From positions 124,001-188,000 of the forward strand of contig CAZKIP010000002.1 of NCBI GenBank assembly GCA_964552945.1: a DNA stretch of 64,000 bases. The letters are read 5' to 3'. Of this stretch, positions 8,131 to 17,082 are shown in pieces. A model generated the notes under the pieces. The model was not told the DNA's origin, did no database searches, and was given only the letters and a program-made list of their open reading frames with translations. A program made the translations under genes and the position numbers. The stretch comes from CAZEAB01 sp964552945 (GTDB lineage Archaea; Nanobdellota; Nanobdellia; Woesearchaeales; GW2011-AR9). Positions within the stretch are counted from its first letter, which is position 1. Every line of letters starts with the position of its first letter.

Positions 8131-9891
8131 ATGAAGAAAAAAAGTGGAAATAAAAAAAAACGTATTTTGGCCCTTTCACCATTTTTTGATAATTCTTGTG
8201 GTGTTGGGACTGTAGCTAGATCTTTAGGTGAAGAATTACGTAAAAAAGGTAACATTGTCGACGAATTGGAGTATAGGCCTTGGAAAGACACCGATAAATA
8301 CACTCTTTCAATAGGAGGTAAAAAAACGACATTCAATTCTTCTCAAGAGGTTGTTGATTTTTTTAAATCACGCGGCTCAAATTATGATGTTTTGCATTTC
8401 CATAATCAGGTTTTTGCAAATGGATTAAATGAAAATTTATTTCGACATTTTAAAGATACACCAAAGCTTCAGCAAATTCATAGCGTCACTCCATATGATC
8501 AAGAAGTTTTAGGTGATAAATCCCATCAAGACCATAGTGAATTACAAAGACAGAACAGAATGATGAACAAAGTTGATAGGGTTATTCACCCAACTCCTGA
8601 GGTTAAAGAAATTGCTGAGAAACATTATGGTGTTGAACACGCAAAAGATTCTAAAGTCATTTACAACTCTGCTAAGTTACCAACTCTTAACCAAGGGATT
8701 GTTAAATCACTGAAAAGAAAATTGTCAAGAAATGGTCAAAAAAAAGTCATTCTTTATGCTGGACGATTATCCGAAGAAAAAGGAATTCTTGAATTAGCGG
8801 AAGGGTTCAGGGAAGCAAGAGCAAATAACGAAGATATAAAATTAGTTATTTGTGGTGATAATAAGTCAAATCCTAACATCAAGAAAACATTAAAAGAGAA
8901 GTTAGGAGATTTGGTTGAAGGAGTAGATTACACTTTTGAAGGACGTGTTACTCAAAAAAGATTGGCTGATTATTATGCTGCTGCAGATTTTTTCATTCAG
9001 CCAAGCAGGTATGAACATTTTTCCATCTCTGCAATTGAAGCTTTTTCTCACAAAAAACCAGTAATAATGACCAAGATGGACTCCGTTAAGAAAACATTCA
9101 AATTTGATACTGATGAACATTATGTTGTTTCAATAGATGAAATTAATTCTCCCGAAAGTATTGCTAAAGCAATCAACAATGCTGTAAACACTGACCAAGC
9201 CAGTCTTGAAAAGATGACTGAAAGAGCTTTTGATTTTTATCAAAATTCACTAACACCAGAGAAGGTTACAGCTCAATTTGAAGAAGAATATGATTCGCTT
9301 ATTGCTGGAAAAAAAGGAATTAATTCAAAGAATCATGCTTATATTGTTCCAACTGATAGTGACAGAGGACTTGAAAAAACAATTGATTCAGTCCTTGCTC
9401 ATAGAAAAGATACTGAAGAAGTTATTGTTTCAACTTATGATGGACATAAAATTTCTGCAGAAATGAAAAAGAAATATTCTGGCAAAGTTAAATTTTTGGA
9501 ATCAGAGAAAAAAATAACTAAATATAAAAGTAATGCCCTGAATAAAGGAGTATCTGAATCAACAAAAAGTGGTGTAAAGAGTGTGTCTATAGTTCTTCCG
9601 GGGTATAAAATAAATGAAAATCATCCGCTACAGCAAGAGGATTTAGATGAAGAAACATTTATTACTCACAGCTCAACTGATGATGAGACATATGTAAAAA
9701 GTGACTTTAAGTCATCAAATCCTGTTAATCAAAACACGACTGCATATAGGGCAGATTTATTTGACAAGGTTGGTTTTTTTTATGATGTGATGAATTATGC
9801 AGAAGACATGGATTTTTATGAAAAAACAACAAATTCTTTAGGTCATAAATCAATAAAGAATACTAAGAGAAAGGTGGGGGAATCAAAATGA
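8131..9891 (+). CDS. GT4 glycosyltransferase fused to a degenerate GT2-like domain
   Basis: Residues 1-385 are a GT-B enzyme: LALSPFFDNSCGVGTVARSL, VILYAGRLSEEKGILELAEGF and the E-x7-E element in YEHFSISAIE. Residues 395-586 resemble a GT-A domain: IVPTDSDRGLEKTIDSVL at its start, NTTAYRADLFDKVGFF and AEDMDFYEKT near its end. The DDGS and DxD metal motifs are missing (an STYDGHK segment occupies the first place), so the second domain may only bind substrate. Its end overlaps the next gene by ATGA. Confidence 0.8.
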   Translation: MKKKSGNKKKRILALSPFFDNSCGVGTVARSLGEELRKKGNIVDELEYRPWKDTDKYTLSIGGKKTTFNSSQEVVDFFKSRGSNYDVLHFHNQVFANGLNENLFRHFKDTPKLQQIHSVTPYDQEVLGDKSHQDHSELQRQNRMMNKVDRVIHPTPEVKEIAEKHYGVEHAKDSKVIYNSAKLPTLNQGIVKSLKRKLSRNGQKKVILYAGRLSEEKGILELAEGFREARANNEDIKLVICGDNKSNPNIKKTLKEKLGDLVEGVDYTFEGRVTQKRLADYYAAADFFIQPSRYEHFSISAIEAFSHKKPVIMTKMDSVKKTFKFDTDEHYVVSIDEINSPESIAKAINNAVNTDQASLEKMTERAFDFYQNSLTPEKVTAQFEEEYDSLIAGKKGINSKNHAYIVPTDSDRGLEKTIDSVLAHRKDTEEVIVSTYDGHKISAEMKKKYSGKVKFLESEKKITKYKSNALNKGVSESTKSGVKSVSIVLPGYKINENHPLQQEDLDEETFITHSSTDDETYVKSDFKSSNPVNQNTTAYRADLFDKVGFFYDVMNYAEDMDFYEKTTNSLGHKSIKNTKRKVGESK

Positions 9892-10166
9892 GTTATGTCA
9901 TAAAAACAACTCCAAACAAGGATCAAGCACTAGAGGCAATTGGTAAACTAGTAATGAATGATCAGAGGGATATTTTGGTTCAATATAAAGATCGGAATTA
10001 TTTGAGATATTTAGAAACAAATCTGTTACTGGATTTTGGTTCAGGAATCTTAGAGGCTGGAAAAATACATTTTGTAAAAGCAGAAAATTATAGTAAAAGA
10101 AAAGAAGATGTTGTAGTTGATCCTTCAAAACCCAAACAATTAGAAGCAATTCTGAATGGAAAATAA
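9888..10166 (+). CDS. Hypothetical protein, 92 aa
   Basis: Not recognised. A small soluble protein with a likely alpha/beta core (YVIKTTPNKDQALEAIGKLV, ILVQYKDRNYLRYLE). The start overlaps the stop of the preceding glycosyltransferase in an ATGA junction, preceded by GGTGGGGG as ribosome site, so the two are translationally coupled. By position it may be an accessory factor of that enzyme. Confidence 0.6.
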   Translation: MSYVIKTTPNKDQALEAIGKLVMNDQRDILVQYKDRNYLRYLETNLLLDFGSGILEAGKIHFVKAENYSKRKEDVVVDPSKPKQLEAILNGK

Positions 10167-10198
10167 TATATACCTCATAAATTTACTTATAGAACAAA

Positions 10199-10753
10199 AT
10201 GTTTGAAAACGTCATTAATACACTACAAAATATGGCCTACCTTGATGTAATTCTACCTTTTTTACTGATAGTTAGTATTCTATATGTGGCTATCGCAGCT
10301 GTACCAAACTTTAATAGAAATTCTGCAATTGTCATAAGTCTTAGCATAGCATTAATAACTATCATTACTCATCTTTTAGGACTTTATCCAGAATGTTGGG
10401 ACGTAGTTGTAATAATAAATGGTGCACTCCCTAAAGTAGCACTACTTATCGTTGCAATTGTTGCGGTATTCTTATTGCTCGGTATTTTTGGTATGAACAT
10501 GGAATTTTTCCAACGATTTTTAGGTGTCATTGGTGCAGGAATTATAGGTTTCATCGCTTACGCTTTCTTAACATCAGGAGGAGAAGGATGCAATGCACTT
10601 GAAGATTTATCGGTAACATTCCCAATATTTGATTGGCCCTCATTTGGATTTTTAGAATGGTTGATACCTCTGTTTCTTGCTGGACTATTTCTATGGTTTA
10701 TTATAAGTAGATTTGGTAGAAATAATGGAGGAGGGGGAGGAGGCAGTGGTTAA
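10199..10753 (+). CDS. Small integral membrane protein, paralog A
   Basis: No known function. About four membrane segments: residues 12-35, 43-62, 77-98 and 105-125, then a C-terminal segment near 150-172 and a Gly-rich tail. It is clearly paralogous to the next gene: both have an N-terminal NLQNxAxLDxxLPF-type helix, GLYPxCWDVV with an invariant Cys, INGAxPK, and FLTSGGxGC with a second invariant Cys. An AATATATAC box lies about 30 nt before the start. The family seems specific to DPANN-type genomes, which is inference from its appearance. Confidence 0.7.
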   Translation: MFENVINTLQNMAYLDVILPFLLIVSILYVAIAAVPNFNRNSAIVISLSIALITIITHLLGLYPECWDVVVIINGALPKVALLIVAIVAVFLLLGIFGMNMEFFQRFLGVIGAGIIGFIAYAFLTSGGEGCNALEDLSVTFPIFDWPSFGFLEWLIPLFLAGLFLWFIISRFGRNNGGGGGGSG

Positions 10754-10806
10754 GACCAAAATAGCAAACTATAAAAAGCCCAAGAATCTTCTGTTAGAAA
10801 AAGAGA

Positions 10807-11328
10807 ATGTTAGACTACTACTTATCTAATTTACAGAACTTTGCTTTTCTAGACTTAGTGCTTCCTTTTATACTAATTTTCACCATATTATTTGTTTTTA
10901 TAAGAAGATATGAAGCATTTAACGACAGGATTGCATTGGTATTAAGTTTGGTTATTGCGTTGATAACTATAATGACGCATCAGTTTGGTCTCTATCCTCC
11001 TTGTTGGGATGTTGTTGACATAATAAATGGAGCAATGCCAAAAATTACACTTTTTATTATTGCTATAGCAGTGATGTTTATAGTACTTAGCATGGTGGGT
11101 ATACAAGTAGCATTTTTTCAAAGAATTCTTGCATACATCGCCATAGGAATTATTGGATTTGTGTCATACACTTTTTTAACGAGTGGTGGTCCTGGTTGTG
11201 AATTGATTGGAGGGTTTTCATATATGCCTTCATTCTTCTACTTTGATTGGATCTATGACCTCCTAGAATGGGTGATTCCTATAGGTTTAGTAGTATTCCT
11301 ATTTTGGTTCCTTAGACAATCAGATTAA
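10807..11328 (+). CDS. Small integral membrane protein, paralog B
   Basis: Tandem paralog of the preceding gene, 173 aa, with the same hydrophobic layout and the same two conserved Cys (GLYPPCWDVV and SGGPGCEL). It lacks the Gly-rich tail of paralog A and ends in LFWFLRQSD. CTATAAAAAG lies about 33 nt upstream, so it may have its own promoter. The pair may form a hetero-oligomer, with the two Cys outside the membrane able to form a disulfide; that is inference. Confidence 0.7.
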   Translation: MLDYYLSNLQNFAFLDLVLPFILIFTILFVFIRRYEAFNDRIALVLSLVIALITIMTHQFGLYPPCWDVVDIINGAMPKITLFIIAIAVMFIVLSMVGIQVAFFQRILAYIAIGIIGFVSYTFLTSGGPGCELIGGFSYMPSFFYFDWIYDLLEWVIPIGLVVFLFWFLRQSD

Positions 11329-11372
11329 TCAAATTGAATAATTCAAAAAATTAAGAAATTAGGTGATAAAAA

Positions 11373-12080
11373 ATGAAATTGATTCTAACAAAAAAACCAA
11401 AAAATGTAACAATAGTGGAAGGGTTTCCTGGATTTGGACTTATTGGAACAATAGCAACAGAATTTCTGATGGATCATTTAGAAACAGAAAAGATAGGAAT
11501 AGTACATATGGATGAAATACCTGCAATGATTGCTATTCATCAAAATAAAGTTGTAGAACCAATTTCAATTCACTATAACAAAAAAAATAATATAGTTTTA
11601 ATCCATGCAATAAATGTTGGTCAAAACCTAGGATGGAAATTAGCAGAAGTAATAAACGAATTGGCTGTAGCTCTAAGTGCTAAGGAAATAATCTCACTTG
11701 AGGGAGTAGGCTCTCCAAATGCCGAAGCAGGAAGAGTTTTTTATTACACTACTAAGAATGGATCGGTTAGTAAAAAGCTCTCAGGAGCTGCAAATCCATT
11801 AATGGAAGGTATAATAGTTGGTGTTACAGGAGCATTGCTAGCATCAAATTTAAAAGTTCCGCTAATCGCGTTATTTGCAGAGGCTAGAATGGGGATGCCT
11901 GATAGTAAAGCGGCAGCACATATTATTGAAGCTCTCGACGCATATACTGGTTTAAAAGTTGATCCTTCTCCATTGCTAAAACAAGCTCAAATTTTTGAAA
12001 AGAAACTGAAAAATATCGTACAGAAAGGACAGAAAGCTCAGCAAGTTCAGCAGGATAAACACCTAAGTTATGTGGGTTAA
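11373..12080 (+). CDS. PAC2-family protein (proteasome-assembly-chaperone-like)
   Basis: Member of the archaeal PAC2/COG2047-type family, related to the eukaryotic proteasome assembly chaperone. Diagnostic segments are IVEGFPGFGLIGTIATEFLMDHL near the N-terminus, the central ISLEGVGSPNAEAGRVFYY, GIIVGVTGALL, and LFAEARMGMPDSKAAAHIIEALD. Length (235 aa) is normal. A ribosome site AGGTGAT precedes the ATG. It may assist proteasome or other ATP-grasp-linked complexes; its function in archaea is not settled. It marks the left border of the probable integrated element. Confidence 0.85.
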   Translation: MKLILTKKPKNVTIVEGFPGFGLIGTIATEFLMDHLETEKIGIVHMDEIPAMIAIHQNKVVEPISIHYNKKNNIVLIHAINVGQNLGWKLAEVINELAVALSAKEIISLEGVGSPNAEAGRVFYYTTKNGSVSKKLSGAANPLMEGIIVGVTGALLASNLKVPLIALFAEARMGMPDSKAAAHIIEALDAYTGLKVDPSPLLKQAQIFEKKLKNIVQKGQKAQQVQQDKHLSYVG

Positions 12081-12090
12081 ATTTAAAATA

Positions 12091-12106
12091 TTTTTTTTTG
12101 ATTTTT
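12091..12106 (+). terminator. Oligo-T terminator after the PAC2 gene
   Basis: Nine T followed by GA and five T, 10 nt after the stop codon, typical of archaeal intrinsic termination. Confidence 0.5.
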
Positions 12107-12303
12107 ATTAATAGATGCGGTGTTAATTAGTAATTTAATCTCCTCCACAATAAAAATTCTGGTGATTGATTAAAACATTTAATAAATAAACTTACGAGAA
12201 TTTATTTAATTATCTGGAACTATAAAACAAAAACAACCAGAAAAAACTAAAACTTAAAAACCAAAAAGATTTAATCAAATACAAAAAGATTCATTGGAAA
12301 AAA

Positions 12304-12924
12304 TCAACCAAAAAGGTCCCCTACTTTATCTTTTAACTCCTCGTCCATTTCCGAAATACTCTTAGTCCCGTATAAATCCATCGTTGTTTTGTATGAAAGA
12401 TGGCCTAATACTTTCTGAACAACTTCTAAACTAAGCCCTTTATCCTTTAAAATTCGTGCGCAAGAATGCCTTAATATGTGTGGGTTTATATTCTTTAATT
12501 CAGGGATAGGGTTTTGTAATTGTGCACGATGACCTGCTTTGGCAACAATTCTATTAATTTGGGTGGGTGTAAGATAGCCGTGGTCGTTGAGAGTAGAAAC
12601 GGCTGGAAACAAGTACCCTTTACTATTGCCATTCAAAACATATTGGACATATAATTTTAAATCTTCCAGGAGTTGATCAGAAAAAATTGTTGCCAACCTG
12701 TCAATATTTTTTTTGCCAGAAATGGATATTTTGTTTGTATTAAAATCAATGTCTTCTATTTTAATTTTTGCCAACTCAAATCTTCGCAATCCGCAATAGG
12801 CAAACAACTTGATGATAATCTTGTCACGCAATTTTTCAGTATGTTTTATTAAAATTCTAATTTGCTCCGGCGTCAAATGAAACTGGCTACGGGAATGTGC
12901 CTTTTTACTCTTCACCTCTTTCAT
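12304..12924 (-). CDS. Minimal tyrosine recombinase/integrase, catalytic domain only
   Basis: Site-specific DNA recombinase. All catalytic residues are visible in 206 aa: Arg47 in CGLRRFEL, Lys near 71, His149 and Arg152 in HILRHSCAR, His175 in LGHLSYKT, and the nucleophile Tyr185. The N-terminal core-binding domain of XerA/XerC-type enzymes (about 90 residues) is absent and no remnant is seen upstream. It therefore either binds DNA differently, needs a partner, or is a reduced form. It is divergent from the element genes across a repeat-rich 230-bp gap. Confidence 0.9.
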   Translation of the reverse strand: MKEVKSKKAHSRSQFHLTPEQIRILIKHTEKLRDKIIIKLFAYCGLRRFELAKIKIEDIDFNTNKISISGKKNIDRLATIFSDQLLEDLKLYVQYVLNGNSKGYLFPAVSTLNDHGYLTPTQINRIVAKAGHRAQLQNPIPELKNINPHILRHSCARILKDKGLSLEVVQKVLGHLSYKTTMDLYGTKSISEMDEELKDKVGDLFG

Positions 12925-12955
12925 TTGTCTAGAAAACGTAATAGATTATTTAAAT

Positions 12956-13025
12956 GTAACGTTTTCGACACATTTTGTTACTTTTTTCGTAACATTTTGT
13001 ATAAAGTGTTACGTAGTGCGTCGAA
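12956..13025. repeat. GTAAC/GTTAC inverted repeat array in the divergent promoter region
   Basis: Alternating motifs GTAAC (12956-12960), GTTAC (12977-12981), GTAAC (12989-12993) and GTTAC (13008-13012), enclosed by TTCGAC (12964-12969) and its complement GTCGAA (13020-13025). ACGTAA is also present at 12936-12941, nearer the integrase start. The arrangement looks like an operator or recombinase-binding array between the integrase and the first element gene. Confidence 0.5.
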
Positions 13026-13125
13026 GGCCATATTTCGCACAAAAAGAGGGGGCTAATTTTCAAAATTTTTTGCGTCAAAAAAAGAGTTTTATCAATTCTA
13101 AAACTTTTAATCATGGGTCGAAAGT

Positions 13126-13133
13126 TTTATATA
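13126..13133 (+). promoter_or_regulatory. TATA box for the 107-aa element gene
   Basis: TTTATATA centred about 26 nt before the GTG at 13155. It supports that GTG as a leaderless start. Confidence 0.55.
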
Positions 13134-13154
13134 TTATTTTGACAAAATATTTTT

Positions 13155-13478
13155 GTGGTTTTCAGAAAAATTGTGAGAGTGGACTCTCCGGATGATTTTT
13201 ATCATCCTCAGCATTTTGTTTCAAAATTTTTGCCAAGCATTTCTGCCGAACATGTCCATAGAAATTCGATGATTGTTGGCGACAGCAAAAGTGTTGTAAG
13301 ACAAGTGTATCATTTGCCCAATATGGGTGCTACATTAAAATATTCTAGTACTCATTCAGCATTAGATTCTTCTAAACCTTATGCAGTTACTATCTCGGTC
13401 CACGGATCAGATGAGGCTCTTTCAGAATTTGAAACACTTTTGACAGCTGCCGAGAAAAAGAATTATTCTTCCAAATAA
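13155..13478 (+). CDS. Hypothetical small protein of the element, 107 aa
   Basis: Not recognised. His-rich N-terminal third (DDFYHPQHFVSKF, AEHVHRN) and a beta-alpha unit at the C-terminus (YAVTISVHGSDEALSEFETLLTAAEKK). The start is a GTG placed at leaderless spacing from a TATA box. As the first gene after the repeat array it may be a regulator that binds it; no helix-turn-helix is obvious, so this is inference. Its C-terminal pattern resembles residues 60-90 of the 1040-aa protein in the same element, also a strand followed by a helix. Confidence 0.6.
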   Translation: MVFRKIVRVDSPDDFYHPQHFVSKFLPSISAEHVHRNSMIVGDSKSVVRQVYHLPNMGATLKYSSTHSALDSSKPYAVTISVHGSDEALSEFETLLTAAEKKNYSSK

Positions 13479-13665
13479 TTTTTTATTGTATGTTCACCCC
13501 TCATTAAGTTTCAATTGTTGCTTAAAAGTTATTGTTTTTAAACTTTTTATTTATTCTTTAATTTTTAGAAACTGCTCACTAAAACTTTTAAGTTTTTCAC
13601 GGAATGTGTGTAGGCATTATTTGTTGTCAACTCTTTAAATTTTGAAAGCAAAAATAGAGGAATTG

Positions 13666-13845
13666 TCATTTGTCCGATTTCAACCTCAATTTTGGACTTA
13701 TCCTATCTTTCAATGCCTTAAAGGTAATATCCTCAACATGATCTAACAACAATTGTTTTTTTTCATTTTCTAAATTTGTTAAGAATACATCTAAGCGCTT
13801 GTTTCCAGATACATCTAGCTTCTTTTTTCTCTTTTTACCACCCAT
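13666..13845 (-). CDS. Hypothetical small basic protein, 59 aa
   Basis: Very basic N-terminus (MGGKKRKKKLD) followed by helices with many Lys, Asp and Leu. I use the ATG at 13845, because TTATATAA at 13866-13873 is centred 26 nt upstream; a TTG 18 bp earlier is the alternative. It lies between the 107-aa gene and the large operon, on the opposite strand, and could be an antitoxin-like or nucleic-acid-binding regulator. Real coding status is likely but not certain. Confidence 0.45.
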   Translation of the reverse strand: MGGKKRKKKLDVSGNKRLDVFLTNLENEKKQLLLDHVEDITFKALKDRISPKLRLKSDK

Positions 13846-13922
13846 TTTGATGGTATATTTCAAAATTATATAAATTTTTGTGAGAATTGGTTGTCACTAA
13901 TTAGTAATTTTTATAGGAAAAC

Positions 13923-13930
13923 TTTATAAA
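13923..13930 (+). promoter_or_regulatory. TATA box of the five-gene element operon
   Basis: TTTATAAA 30 nt before the ATG at 13960, giving a leader of about 8 nt. I see no other convincing promoter up to 23969, so the five genes are probably one transcript. Confidence 0.5.
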
Positions 13931-13959
13931 AAAGCAATACGACTGAGTAGTGAATACAT

Positions 13960-16900
13960 ATGGCTTCAAAAAGATCATCTATTGCATCGCATAGAACTGC
14001 TGGTTCTCGTAGAAGTACCTCTTCCTCTTCTATACCTATTCGTTCTGTTGAACATTCTTATGAAATAAGGTTTGATAAAAAAGTTTCTGCAAAGGACAAA
14101 ATGAAGGTTTGTTTAAAAATTGATGATAGAGGTGATCCTGGAACCTCTTATAAGAAATTAGGTGACGAACATAATCCTGGTGGTTTGCTAGTCACTGGAA
14201 TGAGAGCGAATATAGATAAAATGCATGATGTCGTTAGAAGCGCTGACGTTTTTGATTATTCTGTACGTGAAATAGATGAATCTGATGGCGATCAAAGAGC
14301 TTTTGGTGAATTATTAGAGCATGAACGCACAAAAAATGAACTTGGTGCATCTAGAATATCAAATTCAGAATTGTCTCAAGAAGTATCTTTTTTAAAATCT
14401 AAAAACCAGAGTGTCACAGATAATTTAACATTAGTTGCTTCTGATTTAAGGAGTTCATTAGAAACATTGGCCTCTTCAGTTGGTGTTTCGGCACCTACAG
14501 ACGATGTTTTTTCTGACAGAGATACTCTAGCTGACTATGTTGCTAAATTGGCTTCAGAATGTGATTCTAGGGTTGCAGCAGCTACTGTTTCAGTCATTCA
14601 AAGGGAAAGGGACGAATATCACCAGAAGGTAGATGATTTAGAAGCTCAATTAACTACATTAAGTGAAGATTTTGCTAATTTAAAAAGTGATTCTGAATCA
14701 AAAGAATTCGAACGCGACAGAGATCTCACTGCAAAGTCTGATAAAATTAATACTTTAACAGCAGACAATCTTGGTAAGAGAAGAGAAATCAGAAGTTTAT
14801 CAACAAAAGTTGCCAATCTTGATGTGAAAGTCGAAGGTTTGAGAACTATTAACAGAAATACTGAAGCTGAAAAAAAGTTATATAGAGCTCATCTAAAAAT
14901 AGTTTATGATGCATTGACTTCTGTAGCAAGTCTTGTTGATATCCAACTTCCACCTTACATGGATTTAATTAAACTATCTGAAACCAATTCAACTACATTT
15001 GAGGACGAATTAAATGTACAATACAAGTTAATTGAAGACAAAATAGGTTCCATGTCTACTGAAACTAGAGTTGTAGATCCTGATGGGATTGAAATTCCTA
15101 CCGATGCCAGTGCTTTGCTAAAATATTACAAAGAAAAAGCCAATAAAAAGGAAGAAGAATTGGTTGTTTTAACTATAGATCATGATAAATTAACTGTTAC
15201 TTATGCTAATTTGACTAATAAGCAGGGTAAATTAATAACCGATTACAATGCATTAGTAGGTAGATTCAATAATTTGTTATCTGTGAAAAATGATCTCGCA
15301 GCAAAACACGCATCCGCTGAAAAAGAATTAGATAAAGCAAAAGATGATTTGAAATGGAAAGATCGAAGAGTAACTGATTTAAAATATATAGTAACATCAT
15401 TAGAAGAAAAATTAAATGGAGATCTTCTTCCAGATCCAAATGCTGAATTTTTACCTACTTCCCTTTGCTATGTTTTGGGGGTTTGGAATCATAAATTGAT
15501 TGGTGATATCAAGAAAAAGATTGATAACAGACTTTCACAATCGTCAAAATCAAACAACTCATTCTATGGTAATCATAGAGAGATTGTTGGTGGTAACATT
15601 GTATGGAGATACAGCGCCCTTGATAGTGAATTAACTACAGTCCTAAAAGATGATTTTGGTTTCAGTGATTCCGAATTAGCAGATAAAGAAGCTGCAGTAA
15701 AAGCATATTTTACTTACAATAAAAATAAAGAATTCTCCAATTGGGAGGATGACAAATTGGTGACCCCTAGAGAGTTATCATTGGCATTCAGAAAAACTAT
15801 GAGTGGAGTTCGAAGAATGATTAAGCACGGTATCTCTACATTACCTAAATACACCGAGCAAGAGAAAGAAACTATTGATGGTGCTTACATGAGACCTTAC
15901 CTGTGGGGAGAAATAAAAAGCATTTTCTGTGAAAGAAAAAGTCATGACCTTGATATGCGTGAACCTTTCCCAGTTTATTCAGACAGGATTGATGATTTAG
16001 AGGAACTTCTTACATCTGTAAGAGGAAAGATGGCAGAAATTGAAGGCACTCTATCAGAAAGAGAAGATTACATCTCACAATTAGAATCAGACATTGCAGA
16101 TGCTAAATCTGAAATTGAAACTTCAAATGTGCAAATAGCAGAATTGGAAGCAAAAACTTCAATAAGTGATGACATAACTGCTGAGGAGTTGTTTGTTTTA
16201 GCATTCCAAAGAAATGGAATCGTAAGTAATTTTAATGCAGTTGCAAACCAATATTCGGCTATTCCATCTGGTTCAACTGATGATTTAGAAATTTTGGCAA
16301 GAGGAGAAATAGGAACTATTTTAAGAGGAATCTATGAACAGAAGATAATTACTCCCTCCAAATTGGCAAGATTAATAAAAGCAAGAAGTGACGAACTTGA
16401 TGTTGATAAACTTGAATCAGCATTGCATAAAATAGCTTTACCTTTTGAACAATCTGAAGGATATAAACAAAGCAATATTGATTATGTTAGAGCTAAAGGA
16501 CTGAAGAAAGCTTTTCATGCAGTTAGAAAAGACGATGATACTACTGAAGCCAAAATAAAATCTGAAGCATTAGATGTGATTAGAGCTTATGAAAAAGATG
16601 AGAAGGATTATCTAGAAGCTCAAAAAACTGCTCAAAATATTTTATCAGTTTTACCAACCCTTAAGGAATCATATAGAGAAGCTAATACAAGATCAGGACA
16701 AGTTCTGGAAGATATGGCTAGCTCACCAGTTGAAGCCACAATTGAATGTGTTGCTTATGGAGTTAATGAAGGAGATTACAGAGTATCCTTTTTATTGTTA
16801 CCAAAGTTTGCAGATATTGTTACACCTTTAGGTCTTCAGCTAACTAAAACATCAAGAGAAATTCTTGCACCATATGGTCGAGAAGATGACCCTGTCACAA

Positions 16901-17082
16901 TTTCAGAAGCTAATGGCTCTTTAAGGGTAGATGTTAACTATTCATCTAAAGAAATTTTAGGAGAAAATGGTGTTGAAGAACTGATCCAAGTATTTCAGAA
17001 AGGAATTGCCAATTCTCTCTTGGGACAAATGGGAGTAAATTTGAAAGTGAAAAATGTAGGAGAGGTCAGGAATTATGAGTGA
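13960..17082 (+). CDS. Large coiled-coil protein of the element, 1040 aa
   Basis: First gene of the operon. Residues 1-28 are Ser/Arg-rich and disordered, 30-95 form a small alpha/beta domain (YEIRFDK, LLVTGMRANIDKMHDVV), about 110-480 are heptad-rich coiled coil, 490-660 a globular part with WRYSALDSELTTVL and TPRELSLAFRKTM, 680-750 a second coiled coil, and 920-1040 a C-terminal globular domain. There is no Walker A or B motif, so it is not an SMC/Rad50 ATPase although the shape is similar. It overlaps the next gene by 8 bp. A scaffold role with the helicase is inference. Confidence 0.75.
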   Translation: MASKRSSIASHRTAGSRRSTSSSSIPIRSVEHSYEIRFDKKVSAKDKMKVCLKIDDRGDPGTSYKKLGDEHNPGGLLVTGMRANIDKMHDVVRSADVFDYSVREIDESDGDQRAFGELLEHERTKNELGASRISNSELSQEVSFLKSKNQSVTDNLTLVASDLRSSLETLASSVGVSAPTDDVFSDRDTLADYVAKLASECDSRVAAATVSVIQRERDEYHQKVDDLEAQLTTLSEDFANLKSDSESKEFERDRDLTAKSDKINTLTADNLGKRREIRSLSTKVANLDVKVEGLRTINRNTEAEKKLYRAHLKIVYDALTSVASLVDIQLPPYMDLIKLSETNSTTFEDELNVQYKLIEDKIGSMSTETRVVDPDGIEIPTDASALLKYYKEKANKKEEELVVLTIDHDKLTVTYANLTNKQGKLITDYNALVGRFNNLLSVKNDLAAKHASAEKELDKAKDDLKWKDRRVTDLKYIVTSLEEKLNGDLLPDPNAEFLPTSLCYVLGVWNHKLIGDIKKKIDNRLSQSSKSNNSFYGNHREIVGGNIVWRYSALDSELTTVLKDDFGFSDSELADKEAAVKAYFTYNKNKEFSNWEDDKLVTPRELSLAFRKTMSGVRRMIKHGISTLPKYTEQEKETIDGAYMRPYLWGEIKSIFCERKSHDLDMREPFPVYSDRIDDLEELLTSVRGKMAEIEGTLSEREDYISQLESDIADAKSEIETSNVQIAELEAKTSISDDITAEELFVLAFQRNGIVSNFNAVANQYSAIPSGSTDDLEILARGEIGTILRGIYEQKIITPSKLARLIKARSDELDVDKLESALHKIALPFEQSEGYKQSNIDYVRAKGLKKAFHAVRKDDDTTEAKIKSEALDVIRAYEKDEKDYLEAQKTAQNILSVLPTLKESYREANTRSGQVLEDMASSPVEATIECVAYGVNEGDYRVSFLLLPKFADIVTPLGLQLTKTSREILAPYGREDDPVTISEANGSLRVDVNYSSKEILGENGVEELIQVFQKGIANSLLGQMGVNLKVKNVGEVRNYE

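Noticed and set aside
12862..13056. Reading frame of 64 aa on the plus strand across the integrase start and its promoter gap
   Set aside because: It covers the repeat array and the start of the integrase on the other strand, and its protein is Cys/Phe/Arg-rich without any domain pattern.
13960..17082. SMC/Rad50 assignment for the coiled-coil protein
   Set aside because: No Walker A, Walker B or signature motif in 1040 residues.
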